Assembly: GCA_026003895.1 (NCBI GenBank)
Contig: BPIC01000004.1
Span: 186,001-250,000, forward strand
Length of the DNA stretch: 64,000 nucleotides
Direction of reading: 5' to 3'
Source: Dehalococcoidia bacterium
Lineage (GTDB): Bacteria > Chloroflexota > Dehalococcoidia > SpSt-223
This document shows positions 46,943 to 57,940 of the stretch, piece after piece (the stretch's first letter is position 1; each line of letters begins with the position of its first letter). The position numbers and the translations under genes were made by a program. A model generated the notes under the pieces. The model searched no databases. It saw only the letters and a list, made by a program, of their open reading frames with translations, and was not told where the DNA came from.

Positions 46943-49596
46943 CGGCGCCTCTCATCGCGACCTACCGCGTGCAACTGAACCCCGCGTTCGGCTTCGACGA
47001 AGCCGCCCAGATCGTCCCTTACTTGGCCGACCTCGGGGTCAGCCATCTCTATGCCTCGCCTTATCTCCAAGCCGCGCCGGGCAGCACCCACGGCTACGAC
47101 GTCGTCGATCACACCCGCGTCAATGAGGAGCTGGGCGGCGAGGCAGGCCATGCCCGCTTCATCCGCGCCCTCGGCGACGCTGGGCTCGGTCACATCCTCG
47201 ATATCGTGCCGAACCACATGGCGATCGTCACGCCGGGCAACCGCTGGTGGTGGGACGTCCTCGAGAACGGGCCGGCGAGCCGCTATGCGGCCTATTTCGA
47301 TGTCGACTGGGACCCGCCTGAGGCAAAGCTGCGCAACACGGTGCTGCTGCCGATCCTCGGCGACCACTATGGCCGGGTGTTGGAAGCCGGCGAGCTAACG
47401 CTCATTCGGGAGGGCGGTAGCTTCTCGATTCGCTACTTCGAGCATGCCGTCCCCGTCGCGCCGCGCTCGCTCGATAGCGTCCTCGGCGCTGCAGCGCGTC
47501 GCGCCGGCTCGGACGAACTCGCCTTCCTCGCCGACGCCTTCGGCGCCCTTCCGCTCGCCACCGCCACCGACCCGATGAGCATTCGCCGCCGCCACCGCGA
47601 CAAGGAGGTGCTGCGCGTGCAACTGGCCAGATTGCTGGAGCGCGAGCCGGCGGTCGCTGAGGCGCTCGACGAGGTCGTCGCCGAGGTGAATGCAAACCCG
47701 GACGCGCTCGACGCCATCCTCGAGCGCCAGAACTATCGGCTCGCCTATTGGCGCACCGCCGGCCGCGAGCTCGGCTATCGCCGCTTCTTCGACATTAACT
47801 CCCTTGCGGGGTTGCGCACCGAAAGCGGCCAAGTCTTCGCCAACACTCACCAATTGATCCTGCGGTGGCTCGACCGCGGGATGCTCGATGGCGTTCGTGT
47901 CGACCACATCGACGGGCTGCGCGACCCTGCGGAGTATTTGCGCCGCCTGCGTGAAGCAGCCCGCGACGCTTGGATCGTTGTCGAGAAGATCCTTGAGCCG
48001 GGCGAGGATCTGCCGGAGAGCTGGCCAATCGGCGGCACGACCGGCTACGACTTCTTGAACCGCGTCAATGGCCTGTTCGTCGACCCCGCCGGCGAAGCGC
48101 CGCTCACCGCGATCTATGCCGAATTCACTGGCGACTCGACGGAGTACCCCACCATCGTCCGCGAAAAGAAGCAGCTCATCCTGCGTGAATTGCTCGGCAG
48201 CGACGTCAATCGCCTCACCGCGCAGCTCGTCGATATCTGCGAAGGCCACCGTCGCTTCCGCGACTATACCCGCCACGAACTGCACGAGGCGCTGCGGGAG
48301 GTGATCGCATGCTTCCCGGTCTACCGTACCTATGTCCGCGCTGCGACCGCCGAGGTGCGCGAGCAGGATGTTCGCTACGTTCGCTGCGCGATTGAGGCGG
48401 CGAAGGCGAACCGGCCCGATCTGGACCCCATCCTATTCGAATTTCTCGCCGATCTGGTGCTGCTTCAGGCGCTCGGCACGCCGGAGGCAGAGTTTGCGAT
48501 GCGCTTTCAGCAACTGACCGGACCGGCGATGGCGAAAGGGGTCGAAGATACCGCCTTCTACACCTTCACTCGCTTCATCTCCTTGAACGAGGTTGGCGGC
48601 GATCCCTCGCACTTCGGTATCTCGCCAGACGCCTTCCACCGTACCTGCGCGGAGACACGCCGCCGCTGGCCAGAAACAATGCTGACGACCTCCACCCACG
48701 ACACCAAGCGTAGCGAGGACGTGCGTGCACGGCTGAACCTGCTCTCCGAAATCCCCGAACAGTGGGGCGAGGCTGTCTACCGCTGGGCGGCCCACAACGA
48801 GCGTCACAAACGCGACGGCTGGCCGGACCGCAACGCCGAGTATCTCTTCTACCAGACTCTCGTCGGCGCTTGGCCGCTCGAGACGGTGCGCGCTGTCCAG
48901 TACATGGAGAAGGCATCTCGCGAAGCGAAGGTGCAGACGTCTTGGACCGCGCCAAACGTGGCCTACGAGGACGCGCTGCGCAGATTCGTCGAGGCCGTGT
49001 TGGCCGACGAGGCGTTCCTTGCCGACCTCGAGGCCTTCGTCACGCCGCTGGTCGAGCCTGGGCGGATCAACTCGCTCGCCCAAACGCTGCTGAAGCTGAC
49101 GACGCCCGGCGTACCGGACATCTATCAGGGCTGTGATCTGTGGGATCTGAGTCTCGTCGATCCCGATAATCGCCGGCCAGTGGACTTCGCGCGCCGCCGT
49201 GCGCTGCTCGCCGATCTGGACGGCGCGACGCCGGAGGCGATCTGGGCGCGGATTGACGAGGGGCTCCCGAAGTTGTGGGTCATCCGGCAGGCGCTGCAGT
49301 TGCGCCGACGCCGCCCGGGGCTTTTCCGCTGGCGCGGCGCGTATGAGCCCCTTGCTGCCGCTGGGCCGCAAGCCGACCACGTCGTCGCCTTTTGCCGCGG
49401 TGGCGGGGCCCTCACGGTCGTGCCGCGGCTTGTCCTTCGCTTGGGGGAGTGGAAGCGGACGGCGCTCGAACTGCCGCCCGGCCGCTGGACGAACGTCTTG
49501 ACGGGCGACGAATGGGAGGGTGGCCGGGTCACGCTCGCCCGACTGCTGCGGCGCTTTCCCGTCGCCCTGCTCGAAAAGGTGGGAGAGCCAGCGTGA
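46939..49596 (+). CDS. treY: malto-oligosyltrehalose synthase
   Basis: [62 protein letters not shown]...[16 protein letters not shown]. Confidence 0.96.
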   Translation: MTAPLIATYRVQLNPAFGFDEAAQIVPYLADLGVSHLYASPYLQAAPGSTHGYDVVDHTRVNEELGGEAGHARFIRALGDAGLGHILDIVPNHMAIVTPGNRWWWDVLENGPASRYAAYFDVDWDPPEAKLRNTVLLPILGDHYGRVLEAGELTLIREGGSFSIRYFEHAVPVAPRSLDSVLGAAARRAGSDELAFLADAFGALPLATATDPMSIRRRHRDKEVLRVQLARLLEREPAVAEALDEVVAEVNANPDALDAILERQNYRLAYWRTAGRELGYRRFFDINSLAGLRTESGQVFANTHQLILRWLDRGMLDGVRVDHIDGLRDPAEYLRRLREAARDAWIVVEKILEPGEDLPESWPIGGTTGYDFLNRVNGLFVDPAGEAPLTAIYAEFTGDSTEYPTIVREKKQLILRELLGSDVNRLTAQLVDICEGHRRFRDYTRHELHEALREVIACFPVYRTYVRAATAEVREQDVRYVRCAIEAAKANRPDLDPILFEFLADLVLLQALGTPEAEFAMRFQQLTGPAMAKGVEDTAFYTFTRFISLNEVGGDPSHFGISPDAFHRTCAETRRRWPETMLTTSTHDTKRSEDVRARLNLLSEIPEQWGEAVYRWAAHNERHKRDGWPDRNAEYLFYQTLVGAWPLETVRAVQYMEKASREAKVQTSWTAPNVAYEDALRRFVEAVLADEAFLADLEAFVTPLVEPGRINSLAQTLLKLTTPGVPDIYQGCDLWDLSLVDPDNRRPVDFARRRALLADLDGATPEAIWARIDEGLPKLWVIRQALQLRRRRPGLFRWRGAYEPLAAAGPQADHVVAFCRGGGALTVVPRLVLRLGEWKRTALELPPGRWTNVLTGDEWEGGRVTLARLLRRFPVALLEKVGEPA

Positions 49597-51317
49597 CGGT
49601 CTTTCGTGTCTGGGCACCGGCCGCCCACCGGGTTGAGATTGTCATCGATGGGGCGCGGCGAGCGCTCGCGGCCGGCAACGCCGGTTGGTGGGCCATCGAC
49701 CTGCCCGACGCCGGGCCGGGCGCCGACTATCGTTTCGCCGTCGATGGCGGCGAGCCACGCCCCGATCCGCGCTCGGCCTGGCAACCCGCCGGAGTCCATG
49801 GCCCGTCGCGCGTCGTCGACCATGCCGCCTTCCGGTGGAGCGATACAGGCTGGAACCCGCCGCCGCTCGCTTCCGCCGTCGTTTACGAGCTGCATATTGG
49901 GACGTTCACCCCCGAAGGAACGTTTGACTCCGCCGTGGCGCGGTTAGACCATCTCGTCGATCTCGGAGTCACTCATGTCGAGTTGATGCCGGTGAACGAG
50001 TTCTCCGGATCGCGCGGCTGGGGCTACGACGGCGTCGACCTCTATGCGCCGCACCACGCCTACGGCGGCCCCAAAGGACTGAAGCGGCTGGTGGACGCGT
50101 GTCACGCCCGTGGGCTGGCGGTGCTGCTCGACGTCGTCTACAACCACCTCGGCCCGGCCGGGAACTACCTGAGTGTCTACGGCCCCTATTTCACCGACCG
50201 CTACGGCACCCCTTGGGGCCAAGCTGTCAACTTCGATGGCCCCCAAAGCGACGAGGTGCGCCGATTCTTCGTCGACAACGCGCTAATGTGGCTGCGCGAC
50301 TATCATTTCGACGGGTTGCGAATCGACGCCGTTCACGCAATCGTCGATACCTCGGCGGTTCACATCCTTGAACAGCTCGCTGCCGAGGTGCGGGCGCTCG
50401 AAGCGGCGCTTGGCCGCCACCTCGTCCTCATCCCAGAGAGCGACCTCAACGATCCGCGGCTACTTTGGTCGCCAGAGCGTGGCGGCTACGGGCTCGATGC
50501 GCAGTGGAGCGACGACTTCCACCATGCCTTACACGCGGTGCTCACTGGCGAGCGGAGCGGCTATTACGAGGACTTCGGCTCCCTCGCCGACCTTGCCAAG
50601 GCGTTACGTGAGGTATACGTCTACGACGGTCGCTATTCGGCGCACCGGCGGCGGCGGCACGGTCGACCGGCCACCGGCTTGGCGGGCACCCGCTTTCTTG
50701 GCTACCTCCAGAATCACGATCAAATCGGCAATCGTGTCCAAGGCGAGCGCACCAGCCACCTCATGAGTGTGGGCCGGCTGAAGACGGCTGCTGCGTTGGT
50801 GCTCACAGCGCCATTCGTGCCAATGCTATTTCAGGGTGAAGAGTGGGGCGCCAGCACGCCGTTCCTCTACTTCACCGACCACGACGACCCTGATCTCGCC
50901 CGCGCTGTCACCGAAGGGCGGCGGCGGGAGTTCGCGGCGTTCGGGTGGAAGCCCGAAGATATCCCTGACCCTCAGGATCCGGCCACGTTCTTCCGCTCGA
51001 AATTGGACTGGAGTGAGCGCGACCACGAGCCGCACGCCGGGGTGCTCGATTGGCACCGTCGGTTAATCCACCTGCGCCGTCAGACGCCCGCGCTCACCGA
51101 TGGCCGGCGCGAAGCCGTGCGGGTCGCCTACGACGATGCGGCGGGCTGGCTCGTGCTCGAACGTGGGCCGATCGCCGTCGCCTGCAACCTTGCCGCCGAG
51201 AAGCGCCGCGTGCCGATCGCCCGCGCTGGCAGGATGCTGCTCGCTTCCGACGACGACATTCGTCTTGAGTCCGACGCCGTCCTGCTGCCGCCGGACTCGG
51301 TCGCGGTCGTTGGCTGA
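49593..51317 (+). CDS. treZ: malto-oligosyltrehalose trehalohydrolase
   Basis: VFRVWAPAAHRVEIVIDG...YELHIGTFTPEGTFDSAVARLDHLVDLGVTHVELMPVNEFSGSRGWGYDGVDLYAPHHAYGGP; GTG start overlapping treY stop. Confidence 0.96.
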   Translation: MTVFRVWAPAAHRVEIVIDGARRALAAGNAGWWAIDLPDAGPGADYRFAVDGGEPRPDPRSAWQPAGVHGPSRVVDHAAFRWSDTGWNPPPLASAVVYELHIGTFTPEGTFDSAVARLDHLVDLGVTHVELMPVNEFSGSRGWGYDGVDLYAPHHAYGGPKGLKRLVDACHARGLAVLLDVVYNHLGPAGNYLSVYGPYFTDRYGTPWGQAVNFDGPQSDEVRRFFVDNALMWLRDYHFDGLRIDAVHAIVDTSAVHILEQLAAEVRALEAALGRHLVLIPESDLNDPRLLWSPERGGYGLDAQWSDDFHHALHAVLTGERSGYYEDFGSLADLAKALREVYVYDGRYSAHRRRRHGRPATGLAGTRFLGYLQNHDQIGNRVQGERTSHLMSVGRLKTAAALVLTAPFVPMLFQGEEWGASTPFLYFTDHDDPDLARAVTEGRRREFAAFGWKPEDIPDPQDPATFFRSKLDWSERDHEPHAGVLDWHRRLIHLRRQTPALTDGRREAVRVAYDDAAGWLVLERGPIAVACNLAAEKRRVPIARAGRMLLASDDDIRLESDAVLLPPDSVAVVG

Positions 51318-51324
51318 GGAAGGG

Positions 51325-51747
51325 TCAGACCGGCTCGACGGCGGCGGGCGTGACCTCCGCGCTGCAGAAGGCGCAGCGGCGGGCGGCCGCCGGGATTTTG
51401 CTCAGGCACTCCGGGCAATCTCGTGTCGGCGCGGGCGACGGAGGCTCAGGCTTAAATCGCTCCATCGCTCGGTTCGTTGGCAGCACGATGAAGAAATAGA
51501 CCACCGCCGCCATCACCAGAAAGGAGATGACGGCGTTGAGAAAGCTGCCGATTGCGAAGCGGCTGCCGTTGACGGTGAAGCTCCAAGCCGAGAAATCCGG
51601 AATGCCGCCGAATATGCCGAGGAACGGCGTGATGATATCGGCGACAAGCGAATTCACGATCGCCGTGAACGCCGTGCCGATGATGACGGCGACGGCCAAG
51701 TCGACGACATTGCCTCGGAGGATGAAGTCGCGAAATCCCTTGATCAT
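51325..51747 (-). CDS. mscL: large-conductance mechanosensitive channel with C-terminal zinc ribbon
   Basis: MIKGFRDFILRGNVVDLAVAVIIGTAFTAIVNSLVADIITPFLG...; tail DCPECLSKIPAAARRCAFCSAEV. Confidence 0.95.
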   Translation of the reverse strand: MIKGFRDFILRGNVVDLAVAVIIGTAFTAIVNSLVADIITPFLGIFGGIPDFSAWSFTVNGSRFAIGSFLNAVISFLVMAAVVYFFIVLPTNRAMERFKPEPPSPAPTRDCPECLSKIPAAARRCAFCSAEVTPAAVEPV

Positions 51748-51825
51748 CTCGACCTCCGCAGGACGATTGCGACCGGCATCGTCCATCGCCGTTTCCGCTT
51801 TGGCAAGCCGCGAGGTGCGAGGCCA

Positions 51826-52407
51826 TTATCGCCGGCGGCCACCCCCGAGCAGGGGATCGCGATTGTGGGTAAGCTGATACCAAGCGACGGGCGTTGCCAG
51901 CGTCAACCACGCCAGCACCGGCAGGCGCGAGAGCAGCACGCGCCGGTCTCGAGCGGCAAGCGCCACTTGAACGATGGTGATGAGGTACATCCCGGCGGTC
52001 CAGACAAAGGCGAGCACTGGACTTTTCAGCACGAAGTAGACCCAGCCGAAGGTGGCATAGGTCAGCCAGCTGAGCGCCTCGAGCTTGAGCAACGCCGCCC
52101 GATTCGGCGTCTGCCGCTCGTTCACGAGGTGGAGATCTCCCCAGAGGCTAGCGATGGTGTTCACCGTCCAAGCCGGGCCGAACAGCCAGCGTGGCGGCGC
52201 GAACGGGGCTTGCTTCAGTTCCGAGTAGATCCGCGTCTCGCGCACCGGGACGATGGCGAGGGCGCTGACCAGCCCGCCGAAGAGCGCAGCGTGCCACCAG
52301 CGAAAGCGGCGCGGCCGCACGAGCTGGCGCAGCCTCCTGCGGCCTTGCTGTTCATCATCGAGCGTCGCTGCACCAGTGCTTGCCGTGGCAGCAACTGAGA
52401 CGGTCAT
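51826..52407 (-). CDS. TspO/MBR family protein
   Basis: YSELKQAPFAPPRWLFGPAWTVNTIASLWGDLHLV. Confidence 0.85.
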   Translation of the reverse strand: MTVSVAATASTGAATLDDEQQGRRRLRQLVRPRRFRWWHAALFGGLVSALAIVPVRETRIYSELKQAPFAPPRWLFGPAWTVNTIASLWGDLHLVNERQTPNRAALLKLEALSWLTYATFGWVYFVLKSPVLAFVWTAGMYLITIVQVALAARDRRVLLSRLPVLAWLTLATPVAWYQLTHNRDPLLGGGRRR

Positions 52408-52503
52408 CGATCCTCCAGCCAGTCTGCCTCAGGGCGGACAGACTTTCGAGACGATCGTACGATCGCGCGGCGAATCGCTCGGTGATGGGGGTTCGTTCGG
52501 TTG

Positions 52504-53715
52504 TCAGATCGCCCGCGCGGCGCGCAGGGCAGCGATTTGGGCCTCGTCGTAGCCGAGGAGGTCGCGCAGAACCGCCTCGGTGTCGCGACCGACCGCGCCG
52601 ATCGCGCCGCCAGCTGGCTCGGGGACGCCCTCGATCTTCATTGGCCAGCCCATCGTGCCGACCGTTCCCCCAGCAAACGGCACTTCGACGATGAGCCGAC
52701 GCGCCGTCGTCTGCGGTGATGCCAGCATTTCTGCCACACCGAGCACCGGGGCGCACGGCACGCCGGCAGCGCTGAGGGTTTCGACGACGTCGTCGGCGGT
52801 CCGCGCTCCGACCCACTCGACGATCGCTGGCTTCATCACCTCGCCGAATCGCCACCAGCGGCCCGTCTCGTCGGGGGCGGGTGCGAGCTCGAGGAGGTCG
52901 GCGCGTCCAATCGCCGGCGCAAGCCGTTCCCAGAGGGAGGGAATGGAAGCGGCGATCACGACGTCGCGGTCGCGCGCCGTGAAGCGCCCATATGGGCCCC
53001 CATGACCGAGCCAGTCGCGGCTGTACTCCCGGCCGGTGAGGCTGTAACCCACCGCCGCGCGCTCGTTGAGCGCCGACAGTGCATCGACCATCGCCACCTC
53101 GATGAAGCGGCCTTCACCCGTGCGGTCGCGAAGACGGAGCGCGAACAGCATCGCGATGACGGCGTAGAGGGCCGGCACCAAATCGCCGATCACCGCGCCG
53201 ATTTGCGCCGGCGGGCCGCCGGGGTCGCCGCTCACCGCCATCAGTCCGCTGGCGGCTTGGGCGATGAGGTCAAGCGCTGGGCGGTTGGCAAACGGCGCCG
53301 GCGCAACGACGCCGCTCCCATAGCCGCTAATCGCGACGTGCAGCAAGCGCGGGTTCGCTTCACGTAGGACGGCCTCCGAGAGCCCGAGCCGGTCCATTGT
53401 CCCGGGAACGTAGTTTTCCCAGAGGGCATCTGCCCGCCGCACCAACTCGAGCAGCGTCGCCCGGCCTTCAGCGGACTGCAGGTTGAGGGAGAGATAGCGC
53501 TTGTTCCGGCCGAAGCGGACGATTCCTGCCGACACCATCGCTCCCTCATGCTCGGTAAAGGGGGGCAGAAAGCGGGCCGGGTCGCCGCTGCCGGGGCGCT
53601 CGATCTTGATCACCGTTGCGCCGGCGTCCGCCAGCAGCATGGTGCCGTAGGGGCCGGACGCCATCTGGGTCAGGTCGAGGACGAGCAGGCCGTCGAGCGG
53701 CCGCGGGCTGGACAT
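52504..53715 (-). CDS. CaiB/BaiF CoA-transferase family protein (single domain)
   Basis: RPLDGLLVLDLTQMASGPYGTMLLADAGATVIKIERPGSGDPARFLPPF. Confidence 0.94.
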   Translation of the reverse strand: MSSPRPLDGLLVLDLTQMASGPYGTMLLADAGATVIKIERPGSGDPARFLPPFTEHEGAMVSAGIVRFGRNKRYLSLNLQSAEGRATLLELVRRADALWENYVPGTMDRLGLSEAVLREANPRLLHVAISGYGSGVVAPAPFANRPALDLIAQAASGLMAVSGDPGGPPAQIGAVIGDLVPALYAVIAMLFALRLRDRTGEGRFIEVAMVDALSALNERAAVGYSLTGREYSRDWLGHGGPYGRFTARDRDVVIAASIPSLWERLAPAIGRADLLELAPAPDETGRWWRFGEVMKPAIVEWVGARTADDVVETLSAAGVPCAPVLGVAEMLASPQTTARRLIVEVPFAGGTVGTMGWPMKIEGVPEPAGGAIGAVGRDTEAVLRDLLGYDEAQIAALRAARAI

Positions 53716-53911
53716 GATCGGTCCTTCCTTGGAGGCTGGCCGGCGGGCTGGTCGATCCTCAGCTTGGGCGATCATCCTGCGCTCCGGATCGGCTCCAACT
53801 GCGCCACCGGGGCGATCCTGCCCGCCAGCCGCATCATACCGGAATCGTCGCTCGCCCCCCAGCGCACCTGAGCATTGCTCACGCTATGATGGTCGGGAGA
53901 GGAGGGAACGC

Positions 53912-54748
53912 GTGATCGAGCCCATCGATTGGTTGGACCGCTGGCGGCGCACCGTGATCGAGCGGCAAGCCCAGGCCGACCGTTGGCGCGGTGGCCCGGC
54001 ACGCGAAGACGACTTTTGGGCGGGGTCCGTCGCCCGCTTCCGCGAGCTGACGGCCAATATGACCGACGATGAGCCGTTCTTCGCCACCTTGCGTGCCGCC
54101 GTCCGGCCCGACGATACCGTACTCGACGTGGGCGCAGGCGCGGGGCGCTATGCGTTGACGATCGCGCCTTACGTTCGCCGCGTCGTCGCCATCGACCCGT
54201 CGCCAGCGATGTGCGAGGCGTTGGCGCTCGGGATCGCGGACCGGGGGCTACGCAACGTCGAGGTGGTGCGCGGCCGGTGGCCGGACGACGCCGGACTCGT
54301 CGGCTCGGCCGACGTGACGATCTGCGCCCACGCCATGTACTGGAGCCCCGAGATCGGCCCTTTTCTGCGAGCCATCAATGAGCGGACGCGGCGAGAAGCG
54401 CTGTTGACGTTGCGCGTCCACAGCGTCGATGCGTGGCTCGGCGACCTGCCAAAGCGGCTCCGTGGTGAAGGGCGCGTGCCCGAACCGGTTGCTCTCGACC
54501 TCGTTGGTGCGCTGAGCGCGATCGGCATTTGGCCCGATCTGCGGATTGTCCCCGGTTATCTCCGGTCCTACGGTTCGCTCGACGAGTTAGCAGCCCACGT
54601 CGCGACGCTCCTTGCGTTTCCGCCGGACGACGCGCCGCTCGACTTTTTACGCGAACAGATACAGCCGCTCGTCAGCGAGCGCGAGGGCCGACTCTGGCTC
54701 GACGGCCCGTGGCGGCTCGCCGGCATCGTCTCGTGGCGGAACGCGTGA
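53912..54748 (+). CDS. class I SAM-dependent methyltransferase
   Basis: DDTVLDVGAGAGRYALTIAPYVRRVVAIDPSPAMCEALALGI; GTG start with GGAGGG. Confidence 0.9.
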   Translation: MIEPIDWLDRWRRTVIERQAQADRWRGGPAREDDFWAGSVARFRELTANMTDDEPFFATLRAAVRPDDTVLDVGAGAGRYALTIAPYVRRVVAIDPSPAMCEALALGIADRGLRNVEVVRGRWPDDAGLVGSADVTICAHAMYWSPEIGPFLRAINERTRREALLTLRVHSVDAWLGDLPKRLRGEGRVPEPVALDLVGALSAIGIWPDLRIVPGYLRSYGSLDELAAHVATLLAFPPDDAPLDFLREQIQPLVSEREGRLWLDGPWRLAGIVSWRNA

Positions 54749-54915
54749 CGGCCGACGAGCTGCGACGGCTGGCGGCGGCGTTGGGCATCGATCTCCTCGA
54801 CGACGAGATCGACGCTGACCTCGTCGAACTCGAGGCGATGCTGGAGAACGCCCGCCGCCTGCGCGAGCGGCTGACAGCGGAGGACGAGCCGGGCTTGCGG
54901 CCGGACATGCCGTGA
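54745..54915 (+). CDS. small protein, AtzG/GatC-like by context
   Basis: VTADELRRLAAALGIDLLDDEIDADLVELEAMLENARRLRERLTAEDEPGLRPDMP; overlaps both neighbours. Confidence 0.5.
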   Translation: MTADELRRLAAALGIDLLDDEIDADLVELEAMLENARRLRERLTAEDEPGLRPDMP

Positions 54916-56294
54916 GCGACCTCCGATTCATGACGATCGCTGAGGCGCGCGCCGCCCTCGAACGGCGCGATGTCTCGGCAGTTGAACTGACTCGCCTCCA
55001 CCTGGACGCCATCGCGGCCGAAGATGCCCGGCTGAATGCGTTCGTCCGTGTCACTGCGGAGGACGCGCTTGCCAGCGCCCGCGCCGCCGACCGAGCGATC
55101 GCTGCCGGCGATCGGCGGCCGCTGCTCGGCATCCCTGTATCGGTCAAGGACCTGATCGACCAGACCGGCGTCGTCACCACGGCGGGCGCTCCTGCCGAAG
55201 GACTCTCGCCGGCGCGCGATGATGCCGAAGTTGTCCGCCGTTTGCGCGCTGCCGGCGCCGTCCTCCTCGGCAAGACAACGCTCCATGAGCTCGCGTTCGG
55301 CGCAACGAGCGAGAATCCCCACTACGGCCCGGTGCGCAATCCGGTGGACGGCTCGCGCATCGCTGGTGGCTCGAGCGGCGGCGCGGCGGCGGCGGTGGCG
55401 GCCGGTCTCTCCTACGCCTCCATTGGCACCGATAGCGGCGGATCGATCCGCATTCCGGCGGCGCTCTGCGGCGTCGCTGGCCACAAACCGACGTTTGGAC
55501 TGGTGGCGCGGCACGGCGTTTTGCCCCTTGCGTGGTCGCTCGATCATGTCGGGCCGCTCGCCCGCACAGCGGCCGACTGCGCCGTCGTCCTCGCTGCGAT
55601 TGCCGGCGCCGAGCCGAACGACCATGCCACGCTGCCCATCACTGGCCTTGCTCCGCTCGGTGATCTGCCGGCGCCGCTGCGAGTTGGCGTCGTCCGAGAC
55701 CCGTCGCCATGGCTCGAGCCGGACGTCGGAAGGCGCTTTGCCGAGGCCACGACGCTGCTTCGTGACCTTGGGGCGACGCTTGTCGATGTCGAGCTTGATC
55801 AGCTCGGCGATGGGCTGGCCTGCGTGGCGATCGTGTTGCGTGTCGAGGCGGCAGCGGTCCACCGCGAGCGCTTGGCGACGCAGCCCGGCCGGATCGGCGG
55901 CGACGTGCGGGCGCGTCTCCGAGCCGGCCAGCTTTTGCCGGCAACCGCCTACCTCGACGCGCTCCGTGTCCGCCGCCGCCTCGTGCGTGAGGTGGATGCT
56001 CTGCTCGAACGTGTCGACGTGCTGGCATTGCCGACCACGCCGATCGTTGCGCCACTCATTGGCAGGACGTTCGAACCCGTGGTGCCCGGCGGGCCGAACC
56101 CGCGGGCGCTGCTGACGAGCCTCACCTCATTGTTCAACGCAACTGGACTGCCGGCGATTTCGGTCCCGTGCGGGGTAGATGGCGCCGGGCTACCCGTCGG
56201 CTTGCAGCTCGTCGGCCGGCGCTGGGAGGACAGCGTTGTCCTCGCTGTCGCGGCCGCCTTCGAGGCCGCGCTGGGCCGGAGAGCAGTCGATTGA
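54912..56294 (+). CDS. amidase (amidase signature family)
   Basis: GIPVSVKDLIDQTGVVTTAGAP...YGPVRNPVDGSRIAGGSSGGAAAAVAAGLSYASIGTDSGGSIRIPAALCGVAGHKPTFG. Confidence 0.96.
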   Translation: MSDLRFMTIAEARAALERRDVSAVELTRLHLDAIAAEDARLNAFVRVTAEDALASARAADRAIAAGDRRPLLGIPVSVKDLIDQTGVVTTAGAPAEGLSPARDDAEVVRRLRAAGAVLLGKTTLHELAFGATSENPHYGPVRNPVDGSRIAGGSSGGAAAAVAAGLSYASIGTDSGGSIRIPAALCGVAGHKPTFGLVARHGVLPLAWSLDHVGPLARTAADCAVVLAAIAGAEPNDHATLPITGLAPLGDLPAPLRVGVVRDPSPWLEPDVGRRFAEATTLLRDLGATLVDVELDQLGDGLACVAIVLRVEAAAVHRERLATQPGRIGGDVRARLRAGQLLPATAYLDALRVRRRLVREVDALLERVDVLALPTTPIVAPLIGRTFEPVVPGGPNPRALLTSLTSLFNATGLPAISVPCGVDGAGLPVGLQLVGRRWEDSVVLAVAAAFEAALGRRAVD

Positions 56295-56625
56295 GACGTG
56301 CCGGGCGCGTACCGGCGCGGCGTCCGCCGAGGGAGGGAGTCGTCGTTTGGCTCCGTGGGCTGATCCAGTTCGTCAGGGTCGCCGAGCGACCGTCCAATCT
56401 TGACTATGCGATAACCTTGATTCTTCGTGGCAAGGTGCTACGCTACCCCGCGGACGACGCGAAGGATCGCCCGTTGCCGACGTCTCAAGGTGCTCCGCGG
56501 CTTGGCGAGGTGATGCTCGTTTGCGTCGCTCTCGATTTGCTGCGTGCCGCAACGGGTTTCCTCGATCGCGTTCATTTCCGTTTTTCCCATCGCGCTTCCT
56601 GAGCCGCTCCAGTAGGGGACGTGCC

Positions 56626-57084
56626 GTGAAGGTCGAATACATCAATCCCTTCGTGCGCGCTGCCGGGGAGGTGCTCGAACGCGAGCTCAATTGTGTCATC
56701 GAGCAAGGCACGGTCTCGCTCTGTCGGTCCGCCTACACCACCCACGACGTGACGGTGCTGGTCGGCGTCACCGGCGATATCCAAGGCCTTGTGCTCTACG
56801 GCCTCGCGGAGGAAGCGGCCTGCGCGATGGCGGCTGTCATCTTGGGTCAGGATGTCTCTGAACTGGACGACCTCGCCCAAAGCGGGATTGCCGAGCTCGG
56901 CAATAGCATCACCGCAGCGGCTGGTGTCTACCTCGAAGAAGCAGGCTACCACTCCACCATGACTCCGCCGACGCTGCTTCTCGGCAAGGGCACGATGATC
57001 TCGACAATCGACCTCCCACGCCTCGTTGTTCCAATTACCTGCGAGCTGGGTGCGCTCGACATTCATATCGCCCTGCATTCCTGA
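56626..57084 (+). CDS. cheX: CheX-like chemotaxis protein
   Basis: VKVEYINPFVRAAGEVLERELNCVIEQGTVSL...DVSELDDLAQSGIAELGNSITAAAGVYLEEAG. Confidence 0.85.
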   Translation: MKVEYINPFVRAAGEVLERELNCVIEQGTVSLCRSAYTTHDVTVLVGVTGDIQGLVLYGLAEEAACAMAAVILGQDVSELDDLAQSGIAELGNSITAAAGVYLEEAGYHSTMTPPTLLLGKGTMISTIDLPRLVVPITCELGALDIHIALHS

Positions 57085-57136
57085 CGCCGCGTTGAGCGGC
57101 CGACCGCGATGCGGTACCCTGCGCTGTGGAGGCGGC

Positions 57137-57940
57137 ATGCCGATCGTGCAGGTGAATGGCGTCGGGATCTCCTACGAGCTGAACGACTTCACCCCGTTTT
57201 GGGAGCCGCGCCGGACGCCGATGCTGTTTGTCCATGGCCTCGGTGTCGACCACACCGTCTGGATTGAACAACTTCCCTGGTTCGCTCGCCAGCGGCCCGT
57301 GCTGCTGGTCGACACTCGAGGCCATGGCCGCTCGGACAAGCGACTCGATGCCGAGTACGGGATCGATGTCCATGCTGCCGACCTCACCGCTCTCGTCCGC
57401 CATCTTGGGCTCGAACCCGTCATCATTGTCGGAACATCGATGGGCGGACTGATCGCACAACAGATCGCGGCGTCGCGCCCGGAGATGGTCCGGGCGCTCG
57501 TCCTCGTATCCACGTGGGCCGAGCGGCCGTCCGACCTCGACCTCGCCGAAATTCTCGCCCGCTTCGACGCTGCGCCGGACCTCGAGACGTATTACCGGCC
57601 GGTGATCGAGCGCACTCATCCGCTCACCACCGATCCCGCCATCCTCCGGCGCATCCTCGATCTGACGAGCCACCACCCGCGCGAGACGGCTCGCGCCGGC
57701 ACGATCGCGACCTTCAGCTATCACGACCCCGACGCTGCTGCGGCGATCCGGGTCCCGACGCTGGTCGTCGTTGGTGAAGAGGAGCAGGTAGCCGCGCCGG
57801 AGCGTTCGGCGCGCCTGCTCGAACTCATTCGGGGGTCGCGGTTGTCAGTGATCCACGGCGCAGGCCATGCCCCGTATCTCGAAGCGCCGCAGGCGTTCAA
57901 TCAGGCGGTGACCGAGTTTCTGGAACGGGAGGAGCTGTGA
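57137..57940 (+). CDS. alpha/beta fold hydrolase
   Basis: PMLFVHGLGVDHTVWIEQLP...PVIIVGTSMGGLIAQQIAASRPEMVRALVLVST...IHGAGHAPYLEAP. Confidence 0.93.
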   Translation: MPIVQVNGVGISYELNDFTPFWEPRRTPMLFVHGLGVDHTVWIEQLPWFARQRPVLLVDTRGHGRSDKRLDAEYGIDVHAADLTALVRHLGLEPVIIVGTSMGGLIAQQIAASRPEMVRALVLVSTWAERPSDLDLAEILARFDAAPDLETYYRPVIERTHPLTTDPAILRRILDLTSHHPRETARAGTIATFSYHDPDAAAAIRVPTLVVVGEEEQVAAPERSARLLELIRGSRLSVIHGAGHAPYLEAPQAFNQAVTEFLEREEL

